Of a stretch of 55,282 bases of DNA, positions 7,521-15,922 are shown piece by piece. Where the stretch lies: positions 1-55,282 of the forward strand of contig JALEMS010000014.1 of assembly GCA_022768185.1 (NCBI GenBank). Direction: 5' to 3'. The translations under genes and the position numbers were made by a program. This DNA is from Clostridiales bacterium. GTDB lineage: Bacteria > Bacillota > Clostridia > Oscillospirales > Oscillospiraceae. How positions within the stretch are numbered: position 1 is the first letter of the stretch; each line of letters opens with the position of its first letter. The notes under the pieces are model-generated. The model made no database searches. It saw only the letters and a program-made list of their open reading frames with translations, and was not told where the DNA came from.

Positions 7521-8489
7521 TCAGTTCTGATAAAATATCCTTTCGTTTTTCAGCAGCGCATAGCGCGAAAGCTCATCCCCGTCCAGATTCTCCCGGTGCA
7601 TATCGACCGCGCATATCTGGTGATTGTCATAGGTGGTGTAATAATATATCCCGCGGCTGGCGTTGCAGCAGGAGGTGTATATGGTTATCTCATACTTGCC
7701 GTCCGCAACCTCGCAGCAGCCGCGCTGCTGGTCTACGGAGCCGAGGATGTGGAAAAACTGGCTGACGCTCTCCTCCTCGGAGTCGCCTGACTTTGAATTC
7801 ATCTTCGTATATGCGACTCGAACGAAGCGCGACTGCGAGGACAGATCGCCCGGCAGCCCCAGCGCGCCCATGCCCCGGCTATACGTCTCAAGCGGGATAC
7901 CCCAGCGGTTCTCCGGCTGCTTCGGGCTGAGGCTCATGTAATTGCTCAGCGCCAGCATCTGCTGGTCAAACGGAGGATTGTTCGTCAGCACGCCGACGGG
8001 GTTATCGAAAATTTTCAGTCCGCCGCGCATGGACTCCACCGTTATGGCCTCGTCGCGGTCAGCAATTATCCAGTGTAGCTGCGCGGGCGGGAGTTGGGAG
8101 CTGTACGCCTCGTCCGTCAGATTGATGCGCGAGAGCAGCTCGCGCGCCTCGCGCACGGTAGCACAGCGGCTGAGTATCCACGGGATGAACTCGAACTGCG
8201 CGACGTTATCGAAGCCCTGCACAGGCTTGAAATAGTGAGCGTTTCCGACGAAGTTCAGCCCCGCCATGCCGAGTCCCTTTTCGTTCATTCCGTCGTAAAA
8301 CAGCGGGGCGCTGCCGGCGACATAGGCCATGCCGATAATCGCATAGTGCCGGTCGAGCGCGCCGCAGTGACGGAAGCTCAGCGGATATTCGCGCGGCAGG
8401 ACAACGATCTCGTCCCCGTACGAGAACTCATAATCCAGCGTACGTCCGAAATAAAAATCCTTTGTCTTATAGCTTGCAGCTGTGCACAT
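7521..8489 (-). CDS. bsh: Bile salt hydrolase (choloylglycine hydrolase, Ntn-type)
   Basis: 322 residues, the typical length. The start was placed at ATG 8489 because it gives MCTAA, exposing Cys2 as nucleophile after Met removal; CAGGAG lies 8 nt upstream and the open frame before it has no support. Expected active-site residues are present: Cys2, Arg16, Asp19, Asn79 (AGLNF), Asn171 (LTNNP) and Arg224 (SRFVR). The enzyme should cleave glycine or taurine from conjugated bile acids in the cytoplasm, pointing to a gut host. The loop at residues 203-208 reads YSRGMG; recent work links such SR-containing loops to taurine preference, which I recall but cannot verify. Penicillin V acylase is the alternative, less likely. 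Confidence 0.92.
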   Translation of the reverse strand: MCTAASYKTKDFYFGRTLDYEFSYGDEIVVLPREYPLSFRHCGALDRHYAIIGMAYVAGSAPLFYDGMNEKGLGMAGLNFVGNAHYFKPVQGFDNVAQFEFIPWILSRCATVREARELLSRINLTDEAYSSQLPPAQLHWIIADRDEAITVESMRGGLKIFDNPVGVLTNNPPFDQQMLALSNYMSLSPKQPENRWGIPLETYSRGMGALGLPGDLSSQSRFVRVAYTKMNSKSGDSEEESVSQFFHILGSVDQQRGCCEVADGKYEITIYTSCCNASRGIYYYTTYDNHQICAVDMHRENLDGDELSRYALLKNERIFYQN

Positions 8490-8568
8490 ACTTATTTCTC
8501 CTGAAGTTTTTTCATAATAATATACAATACAGCGTTGCCGCATGATATATTTGCACTGCAACTATGAT

Positions 8569-8709
8569 ATAATATCCGTTCCCCATATGCCGCAGGCATA
8601 TATCATCGCTCGAAGAGCGATATCATATCGCAGATATATCACACGCTCCGCTAGTATCAGCTGACAAGGGCAGACACGCTTGTCAGCTGATACTATGAAC
8701 GGATATTAT
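8569..8709. repeat. 141-bp hairpin-rich repeat with 13-bp terminal inverted repeats
   Basis: Perfect outer arms ATAATATCCGTTC (8569-8581) and its complement (8697-8709). Inside are three hairpins: 8585-8601 (7-bp stem), 8605-8621 (7-bp stem) and 8652-8695 (perfect 17-bp stem, 10-nt loop). The last stem arm plus loop (8652-8678) matches the arm of the 4610-4893 element at 23 of 27 positions, so the two belong to one repeat family; here the arms are almost directly juxtaposed. There is no ORF. It lies between the bile salt hydrolase and tRNA-Gln. Confidence 0.65.
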
Positions 8710-8711
8710 TG

Positions 8712-8751
8712 AAAAAAGTCTCTTTTGTCATGTTACAAAAGAGACTTTTTT
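8712..8751 (-). terminator. Terminator downstream of tRNA-Gln (bidirectional)
   Basis: Perfect 17-bp stem with a 6-nt loop: AAAAAAGTCTCTTTTGT at 8712-8728 and its complement at 8735-8751, ending in TTTTTT on both strands. It begins 3 bases beyond the tRNA CCA end. Confidence 0.85.
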
Positions 8752-8753
8752 CT

Positions 8754-8827
8754 TGGCAGCGGGAGAAGGATTCGAACCCTCACATACGGAGTCAGAGTCC
8801 GCTGTGCTACCTTTACACAATCCCGCT
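8754..8827 (-). tRNA. tRNA-Gln (anticodon CTG), CCA encoded
   Basis: A full cloverleaf reads on the minus strand. The acceptor stem is AGCGGGA/TCCCGCT, with discriminator G and genomic CCA. The D stem is the 3-bp GTG/CAC typical of tRNA-Gln. The anticodon stem GCGGA/TCCGT has loop CTCTGAC (anticodon CTG), and the T arm carries TTCGAAT. The first pair is A-T, weak as expected for glutaminyl-tRNA synthetase recognition. A terminator follows at 8712-8751. The gene sits at a codon-usage boundary. Confidence 0.95.
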
Positions 8828-9046
8828 ACAACAACAGTGCGGATTATATCCTGTATTTTCGATTTTGTCAATAGAAAATCAGAAATTTTTTTGGAAATTT
8901 CGTGTGAGCCCGCAGACAATTCACATACAGTTCACCGCCGTGCCATATTTTTGACCAAGCTGCTTTTGCGCAGGCCGTCGGTACCTATATTATCCGCCAA
9001 CCGCCTCGCCTGCCCGCATCCGTCACAAGGAAGGAAACAGATCACC

Positions 9047-10168
9047 ATGGCCGAAAAAACTCCGCGCTTCAACCCCGCGCACTACCTCATGGGCTGCCGC
9101 CTCGACAACTGGCTGCGCCTGCTCTGGGAAAACAAATTTGCCATCGATCCGGCCCGCCTGCCGCAGGCTGCACTGCTCGGCGGCATGTCGCTGGCCCTCT
9201 CCCCCTTCGCCGTGGCAGAGTCGCTGCTGTATGACCGCAAGGTCAACCGGGTAACCATTGACAAGGATCCGCTGTACATTCTCGGCTTCTGGCGCATGGG
9301 TACCACGTATCTGCAGAATATTCTTGCACACGACCCGCAGTTTGCCTGGGCCGACCCCGTCGGCACCGCCTCGGTGGCCTATTCCAAAACGCTGCACGGC
9401 CTGTTCACCTACGGTCAGGCCCGCGTGCTCGGCAGCGCGCGCCCCATGGACAACCTCAAATACAGCCTCGAGCTGCCCCTGGAAGAGACCTTCGGCGTGG
9501 CGACGCTCACGCCGTATTCCATCATTCATATGATTGCCTTCCCAACGAACTACCGGCACTATATTCCCGGCGCATTCATTGGAGACCTCTCCTCATCCGA
9601 CCGCCGCGCCTGGGAGAAGGCCTATCTGCACCTGCTCAAAAAGCTTACCTGGGCGCAGGGCGGCAAGCGGCTGATGCTGAAAAGCCCAGACAACACCGCC
9701 CACGTGCCCCAGCTGCTCAAGCTCTTCCCGGACGCACGTTTTCTCAATATCCACCGCGACCCCTACACCACCATTCTCTCCACCATGCACATGTTCCGCA
9801 AGCAGATGGACTTCCTGCGACTGTCCAAAATGCCGCCGAACTTCGACCAGACGCTGGAGGACACGCTTTTCTCTATCTTCGAGCGCATGTATCATAAGCT
9901 GTTCCGTGAGATTCCCGCCATTGCGCCAAACCGTTTTTACGAGATCGGCTATGAGGAATTTGTCGAAGACCCCATCGGCCACCTGCGCCGCGCCTACGAC
10001 GCGCTGGAGCTGGACGGCTTCGAGGAAGCTCTGCCGCAGCTGCAGGCCTACGTCGATTCGCAGAAGAGCTACAGCAAAAACCGCTTTGAGCTGGATGACC
10101 GGCTCAAGGCCAAAATTGAGGAGCGGCTCGGCTTTTATTTCGACCATTACGGCTACGCGCGCCGCTGA
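9047..10168 (+). CDS. Sulfotransferase family protein
   Basis: 373 residues, PF13469-like. The 5'-phosphosulfate-binding loop is LGFWRMGTTYLQ (~residues 79-90). The 3'-phosphate-binding segment is FLNIHRDPYTTILST (~230-244), preceded by LKSPDNTAHVPQLLKLFPDARF, a layout typical of PAPS-dependent sulfotransferases. The start at ATG 9047 follows AAGGAAGG; the open frame extends further upstream but overlaps the tRNA. A hydrophobic patch near residues 45-65 might be membrane-associated. The acceptor is unknown, and no sulfate-activation genes are nearby. It contains no ATA codons, unlike the genes to its left. Confidence 0.8.
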   Translation: MAEKTPRFNPAHYLMGCRLDNWLRLLWENKFAIDPARLPQAALLGGMSLALSPFAVAESLLYDRKVNRVTIDKDPLYILGFWRMGTTYLQNILAHDPQFAWADPVGTASVAYSKTLHGLFTYGQARVLGSARPMDNLKYSLELPLEETFGVATLTPYSIIHMIAFPTNYRHYIPGAFIGDLSSSDRRAWEKAYLHLLKKLTWAQGGKRLMLKSPDNTAHVPQLLKLFPDARFLNIHRDPYTTILSTMHMFRKQMDFLRLSKMPPNFDQTLEDTLFSIFERMYHKLFREIPAIAPNRFYEIGYEEFVEDPIGHLRRAYDALELDGFEEALPQLQAYVDSQKSYSKNRFELDDRLKAKIEERLGFYFDHYGYARR

Positions 10169-10334
10169 ATCGCCGCCGGGAACGCCGGAAATGCGCCGTC
10201 GGCAGAAAATGCGCAAATTCAAATTTTGGCTCATTGCACAGATTCCAAATCACCAATTCCCGCTTGCGCACGGCTTTCGTGCATTTGGCCCTGATTTTTT
10301 GCGGAATTATCTTGTTTGTTTCCGAAATTGATAC

Positions 10335-10363
10335 TTGCAAAATTTCCATACAGGCGATAGAAT
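10335..10363 (+). promoter_or_regulatory. Promoter candidate for the membrane pyrophosphatase gene
   Basis: TTGCAA (10335-10340), a 17-nt spacer and TAGAAT (10358-10363), about 47 nt before the start. The remaining ~165 nt of the 241-nt gap after the sulfotransferase shows no further element I can support. Confidence 0.5.
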
Positions 10364-10409
10364 GAGTAGGTCACAAAAATTTCATTTTTGAGGAGTGAAC
10401 AACACCACC

Positions 10410-12533
10410 ATGGAAAACCTGTTCTGGATTGGCTTTGTCGGCGCGGTCATCGCCCTGCTGTTTGCAGTGGCGCAGCGCGGCAAAGTCATGCGCGCCTCAG
10501 AAGGCAATGCCCGGATGGTTAAGATCGCCTCCGCCATTCGCCAGGGCGCAAACGCCTACCTGAAGCGTCAGTACTCCACTGTCGCCAAGGTTTTTGTCAT
10601 CGTCTTCATCATCCTGTGCATCATCGCCTTTGCCTCCAAGGGCCAGATGCTCTCCCGCGTAACGCCGTTCGCCTTCCTGACCGGCGGTATCTGGTCGATG
10701 CTGGCCGGCCTGATTGGCATGAAGATCGCCACCAACTCCAATGCCCGCACCGCTCAGGCTGCCTCTGAGGGTCTGAACAAGGGCCTGCGCGTGGCCTTCG
10801 CCTCCGGCTCCGTCATGGGCTTCACCGTTGTCGGCCTCGGCATGCTCGACATCACGCTGTGGTTCATCGGCCTGAAGTACCTTGGCCATCTCGACGCTGT
10901 CCCCCTGGCCAACATCATGGTCATGAACGGCATGGGCGCTTCCTTCATGGCGCTGTTCGCCCGCGTGGGCGGCGGCATCTACACCAAGGCTGCCGACGTC
11001 GGCGCCGACCTCGTCGGCAAGGTCGAAGCCGGTATCCCCGAGGATGACCCCCGCAACCCCGCAACCATCGCCGATAACGTCGGCGACAACGTCGGCGACG
11101 TCGCCGGCATGGGCGCCGACCTGTACGAGAGCTATGTCGGCTCCATCCTGGCCACCTTCGCACTGGCTGCAGCCGCCGGCTACAGCTGGAACGGCATGCT
11201 CCTGCCCATGGCGTTGGCTGTCTGCGGCATCATCTGCTCCCTGATCGGCTCCTTCCTGGTCCGCACCAAGGAAGACGCCTCTCAGCTGTCGCTCCTCAGA
11301 AGCCTGCGTACCGGCACCTACACCGCAGCCGTTCTTTCTGCCATTGTGGCCATTCCCCTGTGCTACTTCATTCTCGGCACCGAACGGCACTGCTGGGGCG
11401 TGTATGTCTCCATTCTCTGCGGTCTGATCGGCGGCTGCGCCATCGGCTACTTCACCGAGTATTACACCTCTGATAACTACAAGCCCACCCAGAAGCTGGC
11501 CGCCGCCTCCGAGACCGGCTCTGCCACCATCATCATCGGCGGTATCTCTCTGGGCCTGAAGTCCACGCTGGCTTCCATCCTGATCGTCGGCGCGGCTGTC
11601 CTCATCAGCTACTTCTGCGCCGGCGGCACCACCTCCATCGTTGACGAGGCCGGTCTGTTCACTTCCACCTTCAACCAGGGTCTGTACGGCATCGGCATCG
11701 CCGGCGTCGGCATGCTCTCCACCCTCGGCATCACCCTGGCCACCGACGCCTACGGCCCCGTCGCCGACAACGCCGGCGGCATCGCCGAGATGGCCGGCCT
11801 GCCCGAGGAAGTGCGTGAGCGCACCGACGCGCTCGACTCTCTGGGCAACACCACCGCAGCCACCGGCAAGGGCTTTGCAATCGGCTCCGCCTCCCTCACC
11901 GCTCTGGCTCTGCTCGTTTCCTACGTCAACATCGTCCAGGAGCGCACCACGCACGTGCTCAACTTCACGCTCACCAGCCCCACCGTTCTTGTCGGCCTGT
12001 TCATCGGCGCCATGCTGACCTTCGTCTTCTCTGCCTTCACCATGAGCGCAGTGCAGACCGCGGCACAGTCCATCGTCGTTGAGGTCCGCCGTCAGTTCCG
12101 TGAGATCGCCGGCATCATGGATCACACCGTCGACCCCGACTACTCCGCCTGCGTCGACCTGTGCACCAAGGGCGCTCTGCACGAGATGGTCGTTCCCGCA
12201 ATCCTCGCCATCATCGTTCCCCTGCTCACCGGCTTCATCCTCGGCCCGACCGGCGTGGTCGGCCTGCTGGGTGGCGTCTCCGTCACCGGCTTTGCCATGG
12301 CAGTGTTCATGTCCAACGCCGGCGGCGCGTGGGACAACGCCAAGAAGTACATCGAGCGCGGCAACCACGGCGGCAAGGGTTCCAATCAGCATAAGGCTGC
12401 CGTCGTCGGCGATACCGTCGGCGATCCGTTCAAGGATACGGCCGGCCCGTCCCTGAACATCCTCATCAAGCTCTGCTCCACGGTTTCCATCGTGTTCTGC
12501 GGCCTGATTCTGGCGTTCAGCATCATCAAGTAA
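10410..12533 (+). CDS. hppA: Membrane-bound ion-translocating pyrophosphatase, K+-dependent type
   Basis: 707 residues with about 16 hydrophobic segments. It hydrolyses cytosolic pyrophosphate and pumps H+ or Na+ outward. Substrate-binding motifs are all present: [44 protein letters not shown] (residues ~220-245) and the C-terminal [18 protein letters not shown]. The stretch [15 protein letters not shown] has Ala where K+-independent enzymes have Lys, the known marker of K+-dependent forms. H+ versus Na+ pumping cannot be decided by eye. I used the ATG at 10410; AGGAG is 14 nt upstream, and a GTG at 10395 overlaps it. It complements the pyrophosphate-linked ppdK at 36.3 kb. Confidence 0.95.
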   Translation: MENLFWIGFVGAVIALLFAVAQRGKVMRASEGNARMVKIASAIRQGANAYLKRQYSTVAKVFVIVFIILCIIAFASKGQMLSRVTPFAFLTGGIWSMLAGLIGMKIATNSNARTAQAASEGLNKGLRVAFASGSVMGFTVVGLGMLDITLWFIGLKYLGHLDAVPLANIMVMNGMGASFMALFARVGGGIYTKAADVGADLVGKVEAGIPEDDPRNPATIADNVGDNVGDVAGMGADLYESYVGSILATFALAAAAGYSWNGMLLPMALAVCGIICSLIGSFLVRTKEDASQLSLLRSLRTGTYTAAVLSAIVAIPLCYFILGTERHCWGVYVSILCGLIGGCAIGYFTEYYTSDNYKPTQKLAAASETGSATIIIGGISLGLKSTLASILIVGAAVLISYFCAGGTTSIVDEAGLFTSTFNQGLYGIGIAGVGMLSTLGITLATDAYGPVADNAGGIAEMAGLPEEVRERTDALDSLGNTTAATGKGFAIGSASLTALALLVSYVNIVQERTTHVLNFTLTSPTVLVGLFIGAMLTFVFSAFTMSAVQTAAQSIVVEVRRQFREIAGIMDHTVDPDYSACVDLCTKGALHEMVVPAILAIIVPLLTGFILGPTGVVGLLGGVSVTGFAMAVFMSNAGGAWDNAKKYIERGNHGGKGSNQHKAAVVGDTVGDPFKDTAGPSLNILIKLCSTVSIVFCGLILAFSIIK

Positions 12534-12547
12534 GTTCATCGCATCCA

Positions 12548-12579
12548 AAGCGCCCTGCCGCACAGCAGGGCGCTTTTTT
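12548..12579 (+). terminator. Terminator of hppA
   Basis: AAGCGCCCTGC (12548-12558) pairs with GCAGGGCGCTT, followed by TTTTG. It begins 15 nt after the stop. Confidence 0.85.
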
Positions 12580-12647
12580 GTTCCGGAAGGCGCGCCCGTC
12601 TTCCGGCTTTTGGAGGATCAAGTAAAAAGGAGAGAGAGGATCATACC

Positions 12648-13967
12648 ATGACACCGACGCACACCGCACCATACTACGACCGGACCGTTTTTGCGGAAGG
12701 GGACCGCAAAAACCGCTCCGGGCAGGCCTACCTGTACCGCCGCGCAGGGAATCAGAGCAACGTGCTCGACTTCCGTCTGCGCGATGAGATCGACGGTCTT
12801 CTGCTGCAGCAGGCCCTTAACACCGCGCTGGACTGCTACCCCTACCTCAGCAGCCGTCTCATCGAACGCGACGGCGACTTTTACTTTGCTGCCAACCCTT
12901 ACCCCTGCACCGTCACACGCACCGGGCAGCTCCGCCCGCTGGCCGGTGAGACGGTGCACGACCATCTCATCGACGTCACCTGGAGCGGACGCAGCCTCTG
13001 CGTCGCCTTCGACCACGCGCTGTGTGACGGCGGCGGGCTGCTGCCGTTTGTGCGCACGCTGCTCTGCCGCTACTTTTCCCTGCGCTATGACCAGGAGAGC
13101 AGCATCCCCGGCGTACGCCTGACGGCTCCGGATGCCGCACAGCTTTCCGCTGAGACCGCCGAGCCAATGCACGCACGTTTTCCTGTTGACGAGAGCCGTC
13201 TCACCGCCCCATGGCGCGGCAAGGCTCTGCGCCTGCCGGAAAGCCGGAAGCCCGACGGCCTTCAGCAGACGTACTACCGCTATGAAATGCGCATCAGCCG
13301 TGCGTCCTATCTTGCCCTGTCCCGCCGGCTGGAAACATCGCCGGGCGTGCTCACCGCGCTGCTGATGAGCCGGGCCGTCGCCGCACTGCACGGCACGGAC
13401 GAGCCGATCGCCGCGCACACGGCAGCCAATATCCGCCGCGTCCTCGGCTTTCCGGACACCTTCCGCAACTGCACGCGCAGCATTCCCCTGCTCTACGACG
13501 CCGGGCTGCATGCCCTGCCGCTGCCAGAGCAGGCCGCGGCCTTCCGGCAGACGCTCCGCGAGCAGTGCACTCCGGACAACACACGAGCCGCCGCAAACGC
13601 CATCGTCGGCATGAGCGATCACCTCGACACCCTGCCCTCCCTCGCAGCCAAGAAGGCCGCCATGACCTTCTTTGACGACATCCAGATGGACACCTATGTC
13701 CTCAGCTATCTCGGTCAGCTCAACCTCGGCCCGCTGGACGAATACCTCGAGGCGCTGTATTTCTATAACGCCGGTACCACCGGTCTGGTGCTGAACCTTG
13801 CGGACGTCGCCGGCACGTTTTGCCTGTGCTTCATGCAGAGCTTTCCGGACGACTGCTACGTCAACGCCTTCTCCACACAGCTGGCACAGCACGGTCTGGC
13901 CGGCGTCTGCTCGTCCTGCATCCCTTTCACCACCCCGCGCAGCCAAATGCAGGAACCGCACACCTGA
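12648..13967 (+). CDS. Condensation/alcohol-acetyltransferase-like protein (HxxxDG acyltransferase fold)
   Basis: 439 residues, unrecognised at the level of a named gene. Residues ~120-130 read FDHALCDGGG, an HxxxDG motif characteristic of CoA-dependent acyltransferases and nonribosomal peptide condensation domains. The N-terminal stretch LDFRLRDEIDGLLLQQALNTALDCYPYLSSRL is also typical of that fold. A second-half YLGQLNLG segment resembles the alcohol-acetyltransferase family. It has no carrier-protein or adenylation domain and stands alone between two terminators. It probably transfers an acyl group from CoA to a hydroxyl or amine; donor and acceptor are unknown. The ATG at 12648 follows AAGGAGAGAGAGG. 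Confidence 0.65.
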   Translation: MTPTHTAPYYDRTVFAEGDRKNRSGQAYLYRRAGNQSNVLDFRLRDEIDGLLLQQALNTALDCYPYLSSRLIERDGDFYFAANPYPCTVTRTGQLRPLAGETVHDHLIDVTWSGRSLCVAFDHALCDGGGLLPFVRTLLCRYFSLRYDQESSIPGVRLTAPDAAQLSAETAEPMHARFPVDESRLTAPWRGKALRLPESRKPDGLQQTYYRYEMRISRASYLALSRRLETSPGVLTALLMSRAVAALHGTDEPIAAHTAANIRRVLGFPDTFRNCTRSIPLLYDAGLHALPLPEQAAAFRQTLREQCTPDNTRAAANAIVGMSDHLDTLPSLAAKKAAMTFFDDIQMDTYVLSYLGQLNLGPLDEYLEALYFYNAGTTGLVLNLADVAGTFCLCFMQSFPDDCYVNAFSTQLAQHGLAGVCSSCIPFTTPRSQMQEPHT

Positions 13968-13987
13968 CCCATCCGATCCGCCAAAAA

Positions 13988-14028
13988 GCGCCCTGCCGCA
14001 GAAATTGCGGCAGGGCGCCCATTTTTTA
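13988..14028. terminator. Bidirectional terminator between the acyltransferase-like and cupin genes
   Basis: GCGCCCTGCCGCA (13988-14000) pairs perfectly with TGCGGCAGGGCGC (14006-14018). A T-run follows on each strand. Its left arm shares 15 bases with the hppA terminator. Confidence 0.85.
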
Positions 14029-14029
14029 T

Positions 14030-14368
14030 TCAAGTCCGCTCGCGTTCGACAACAACCGTCAGCAGAACCAGCGGCTCCGAGCCGGTGTTGACCAGACTGT
14101 GCTCCGAGCCTTTTCTGCAGACATGGCAGACGCCCGGGCCAAGCTGCTCCCGCACCCCGTCGCAGACCGCTGTCCCCGTCCCGGACAGGACATAGTCCAT
14201 CTCGTCGCTGGTCGGGTGCCCGTGCATGCCGATCGAGCCGCCGGCATGGATTGTACAGGGAATGATCTTCCAGCCGGGCGCGACGTACATCCTTGCCGAC
14301 ATTGTCCCGGCTCCGCCGTTCATCCCGGGCAGGGTGAATTCCTCGATTTCATTGAAGTCGATCCGCAT
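14030..14368 (-). CDS. Small cupin-domain protein
   Basis: 112 residues forming one conserved cupin barrel. Motif 1 is CTIHAGGSIGMHGHPTSDEMDYVLSG, with metal-ligand His-x-His and Glu; motif 2 is near GVCHVCRKGSEHSLVN. The start at ATG 14368 was chosen for the AGGGGGAAGG just upstream; the longer open frame overlaps the neighbouring gene. It is 28 nt downstream of the aldo/keto reductase gene and likely cotranscribed. Small cupins of this type bind metals and sugars or act as isomerases or dioxygenases; no specific activity can be assigned. Confidence 0.8.
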   Translation of the reverse strand: MRIDFNEIEEFTLPGMNGGAGTMSARMYVAPGWKIIPCTIHAGGSIGMHGHPTSDEMDYVLSGTGTAVCDGVREQLGPGVCHVCRKGSEHSLVNTGSEPLVLLTVVVERERT

Positions 14369-14396
14369 TGCCTTCCCCCTTTGGGCAAGAACGCTC

Positions 14397-15569
14397 TTAC
14401 CCCCGCGGCAGTCGGTTTCGCTGCGCCGTAACCTCCGCCCAGCTCGGCATTTCCTTGAGCAGCGCGGCAAAATGCGCCATGGCCGCCGGGATGTCGATAT
14501 TCTGCGGGCAGACGCGGCTGCACGCACCGCAGGCGATACAGTCAGCCGGGCGGCGCCCCTCCGGCATGGCCTCCACCGGCATGGTCACGGAGAACGACGA
14601 GGCATACTGCGCGTCGGCATAAATGTCCAGCAGCGTCGGGATATCCAGCCCCTTCGGGCAGCTCTTGCAGCAATAGCGGCACCCCGTACACGGCAGCTTC
14701 GTTGCCAGAGAGGCCGCGATCTCCGCCAGCAGCGCCAGCTCCTCCGGTGAAAGCGTCTCCGGCTGGGAAAAGGTTTTCAGATTCTCCTGCGCCTGCTCCA
14801 GCGTACTCATGCCGCTGAGCGTCACAGCCACGTTCGGCAGCTGCTGCACAAAACGGAAGGCCCACTCCGCCGCAGACCAGCCCGGACGGCGCGCCTGCAG
14901 CTTTGCCATCTGCTCCGCGCTCAGCTGTGCCAGCTTGCCGCCGCGCACCGGCTCCATCACCAGCACGGGCAGGCCCAGCTGCGTGAGCAGCTCATATTTC
15001 TCCCTCGCCTGCTGCAGCGTCCAGTCAAGATAGTTCAGCTGAATCTGCACAAAGGAAAAGCAGCCCGGATACCGCTCAAGATACGCGCGCAGCAGCTCCG
15101 GCCGCGCGTGGCTGGAAAAGCCCAGCTGCCGGATGTGCCCGGCCTGCTTCTGCTCGAGCACCTGATCGAGGATGCGCAGGTTTTCATCCAGATAGGCGTC
15201 GATGGAGTTTTCACACACATTGTGCAGCAGGTAGAAATCAAAATAGTCCACGCCGCACTTTTCCAGCTGACGGCAGAAGGTGGCCCGCGCATCGAAGTTC
15301 GGCGTCTTTTCATGCCCCGGCATTTTGGAGGCCAGCAGCCACTGCTCCCGCGGGTAGCGTGCCAGCACGCGGCCGAGAAAGCGCTCCGACGCACCGTCGT
15401 GGTAGGACCAGGCCGTGTCGTAATAATTGACGCCGCCCTCCATAAGACAGTCGATGATCTCCTGCGCGCGCAGCTCGTCGATACAGCCGGGACCGCCGGC
15501 GGTGGGCAGGCGCATCGCGCCCATGCCGAGGGCGGAAACGCGCGTACCGTTCAAATCTCGGTAGAGCAT
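14397..15569 (-). CDS. Aldo/keto reductase with C-terminal 4Fe-4S ferredoxin domain
   Basis: 390 residues. Residues ~1-270 are an aldo/keto reductase barrel with the catalytic tetrad visible: Asp and Tyr in YYDTAWSYHDG, Lys in LLASKMP, His in LLHNVCEN. The C-terminal ~100 residues carry two cysteine clusters, CTGCRYCCKSCPKG and CIACGACSRVCPQN, typical of the predicted oxidoreductases of anaerobic Clostridia. It may couple ferredoxin and NAD(P)H chemistry; the substrate is unknown. AAGGAGG precedes the ATG, a promoter lies at 15635-15662, and a cupin gene follows in the same transcript. Confidence 0.92.
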   Translation of the reverse strand: MLYRDLNGTRVSALGMGAMRLPTAGGPGCIDELRAQEIIDCLMEGGVNYYDTAWSYHDGASERFLGRVLARYPREQWLLASKMPGHEKTPNFDARATFCRQLEKCGVDYFDFYLLHNVCENSIDAYLDENLRILDQVLEQKQAGHIRQLGFSSHARPELLRAYLERYPGCFSFVQIQLNYLDWTLQQAREKYELLTQLGLPVLVMEPVRGGKLAQLSAEQMAKLQARRPGWSAAEWAFRFVQQLPNVAVTLSGMSTLEQAQENLKTFSQPETLSPEELALLAEIAASLATKLPCTGCRYCCKSCPKGLDIPTLLDIYADAQYASSFSVTMPVEAMPEGRRPADCIACGACSRVCPQNIDIPAAMAHFAALLKEMPSWAEVTAQRNRLPRG

Positions 15570-15634
15570 ACCGGATTCCTCCTTTTTCTCTGTTTCCGGC
15601 AGAAAAAATGCCGAAGTTTGGTTTTTCTCCTCTC

Positions 15635-15662
15635 ATTATGACATTCTTTGCGGCACTGTCAA
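15635..15662 (-). promoter_or_regulatory. Promoter of the aldo/keto reductase-cupin operon
   Basis: On the minus strand a consensus TTGACA (15657-15662), a 16-nt spacer and CATAAT (15635-15640), about 65 nt before the start codon. The 353-base gap 15570-15922 holds this promoter and the opposing one at 15855-15883; I see nothing else in it. Confidence 0.65.
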
Positions 15663-15854
15663 GCGCTTTCGCATCAATTCCTGCATATTTGCAACAGTTT
15701 CCACAGAGTTTTCCGCTTTCCGGCTTTACATAATCTGTTGAAAACCCTGTTCATTCTGTGCAAACCTTTCAAATTTTTGATAAGCTTTTCTCCAACGTGC
15801 GTCTGCATCTCCTATTGACAAGTCTGCGCGCCCGCATTTTTCCGCATCACGGCA

Positions 15855-15883
15855 TTGACGGATATCCGCAAATTGACTATAAT
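15855..15883 (+). promoter_or_regulatory. Promoter of the TPR protein gene
   Basis: TTGACG (15855-15860), a 17-nt spacer and a perfect TATAAT (15878-15883), 40 nt upstream of the ATG. Confidence 0.75.
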
Positions 15884-15922
15884 ATGCATAAACAGAACCA
15901 TTTGAAAACGGAGGTCTACGCC

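Noticed and set aside
10497..12563. 688-codon open frame antisense to hppA
   Set aside because: Composition of Asp/Gly/Ala repeats mirrors the membrane pyrophosphatase codons; no domain.
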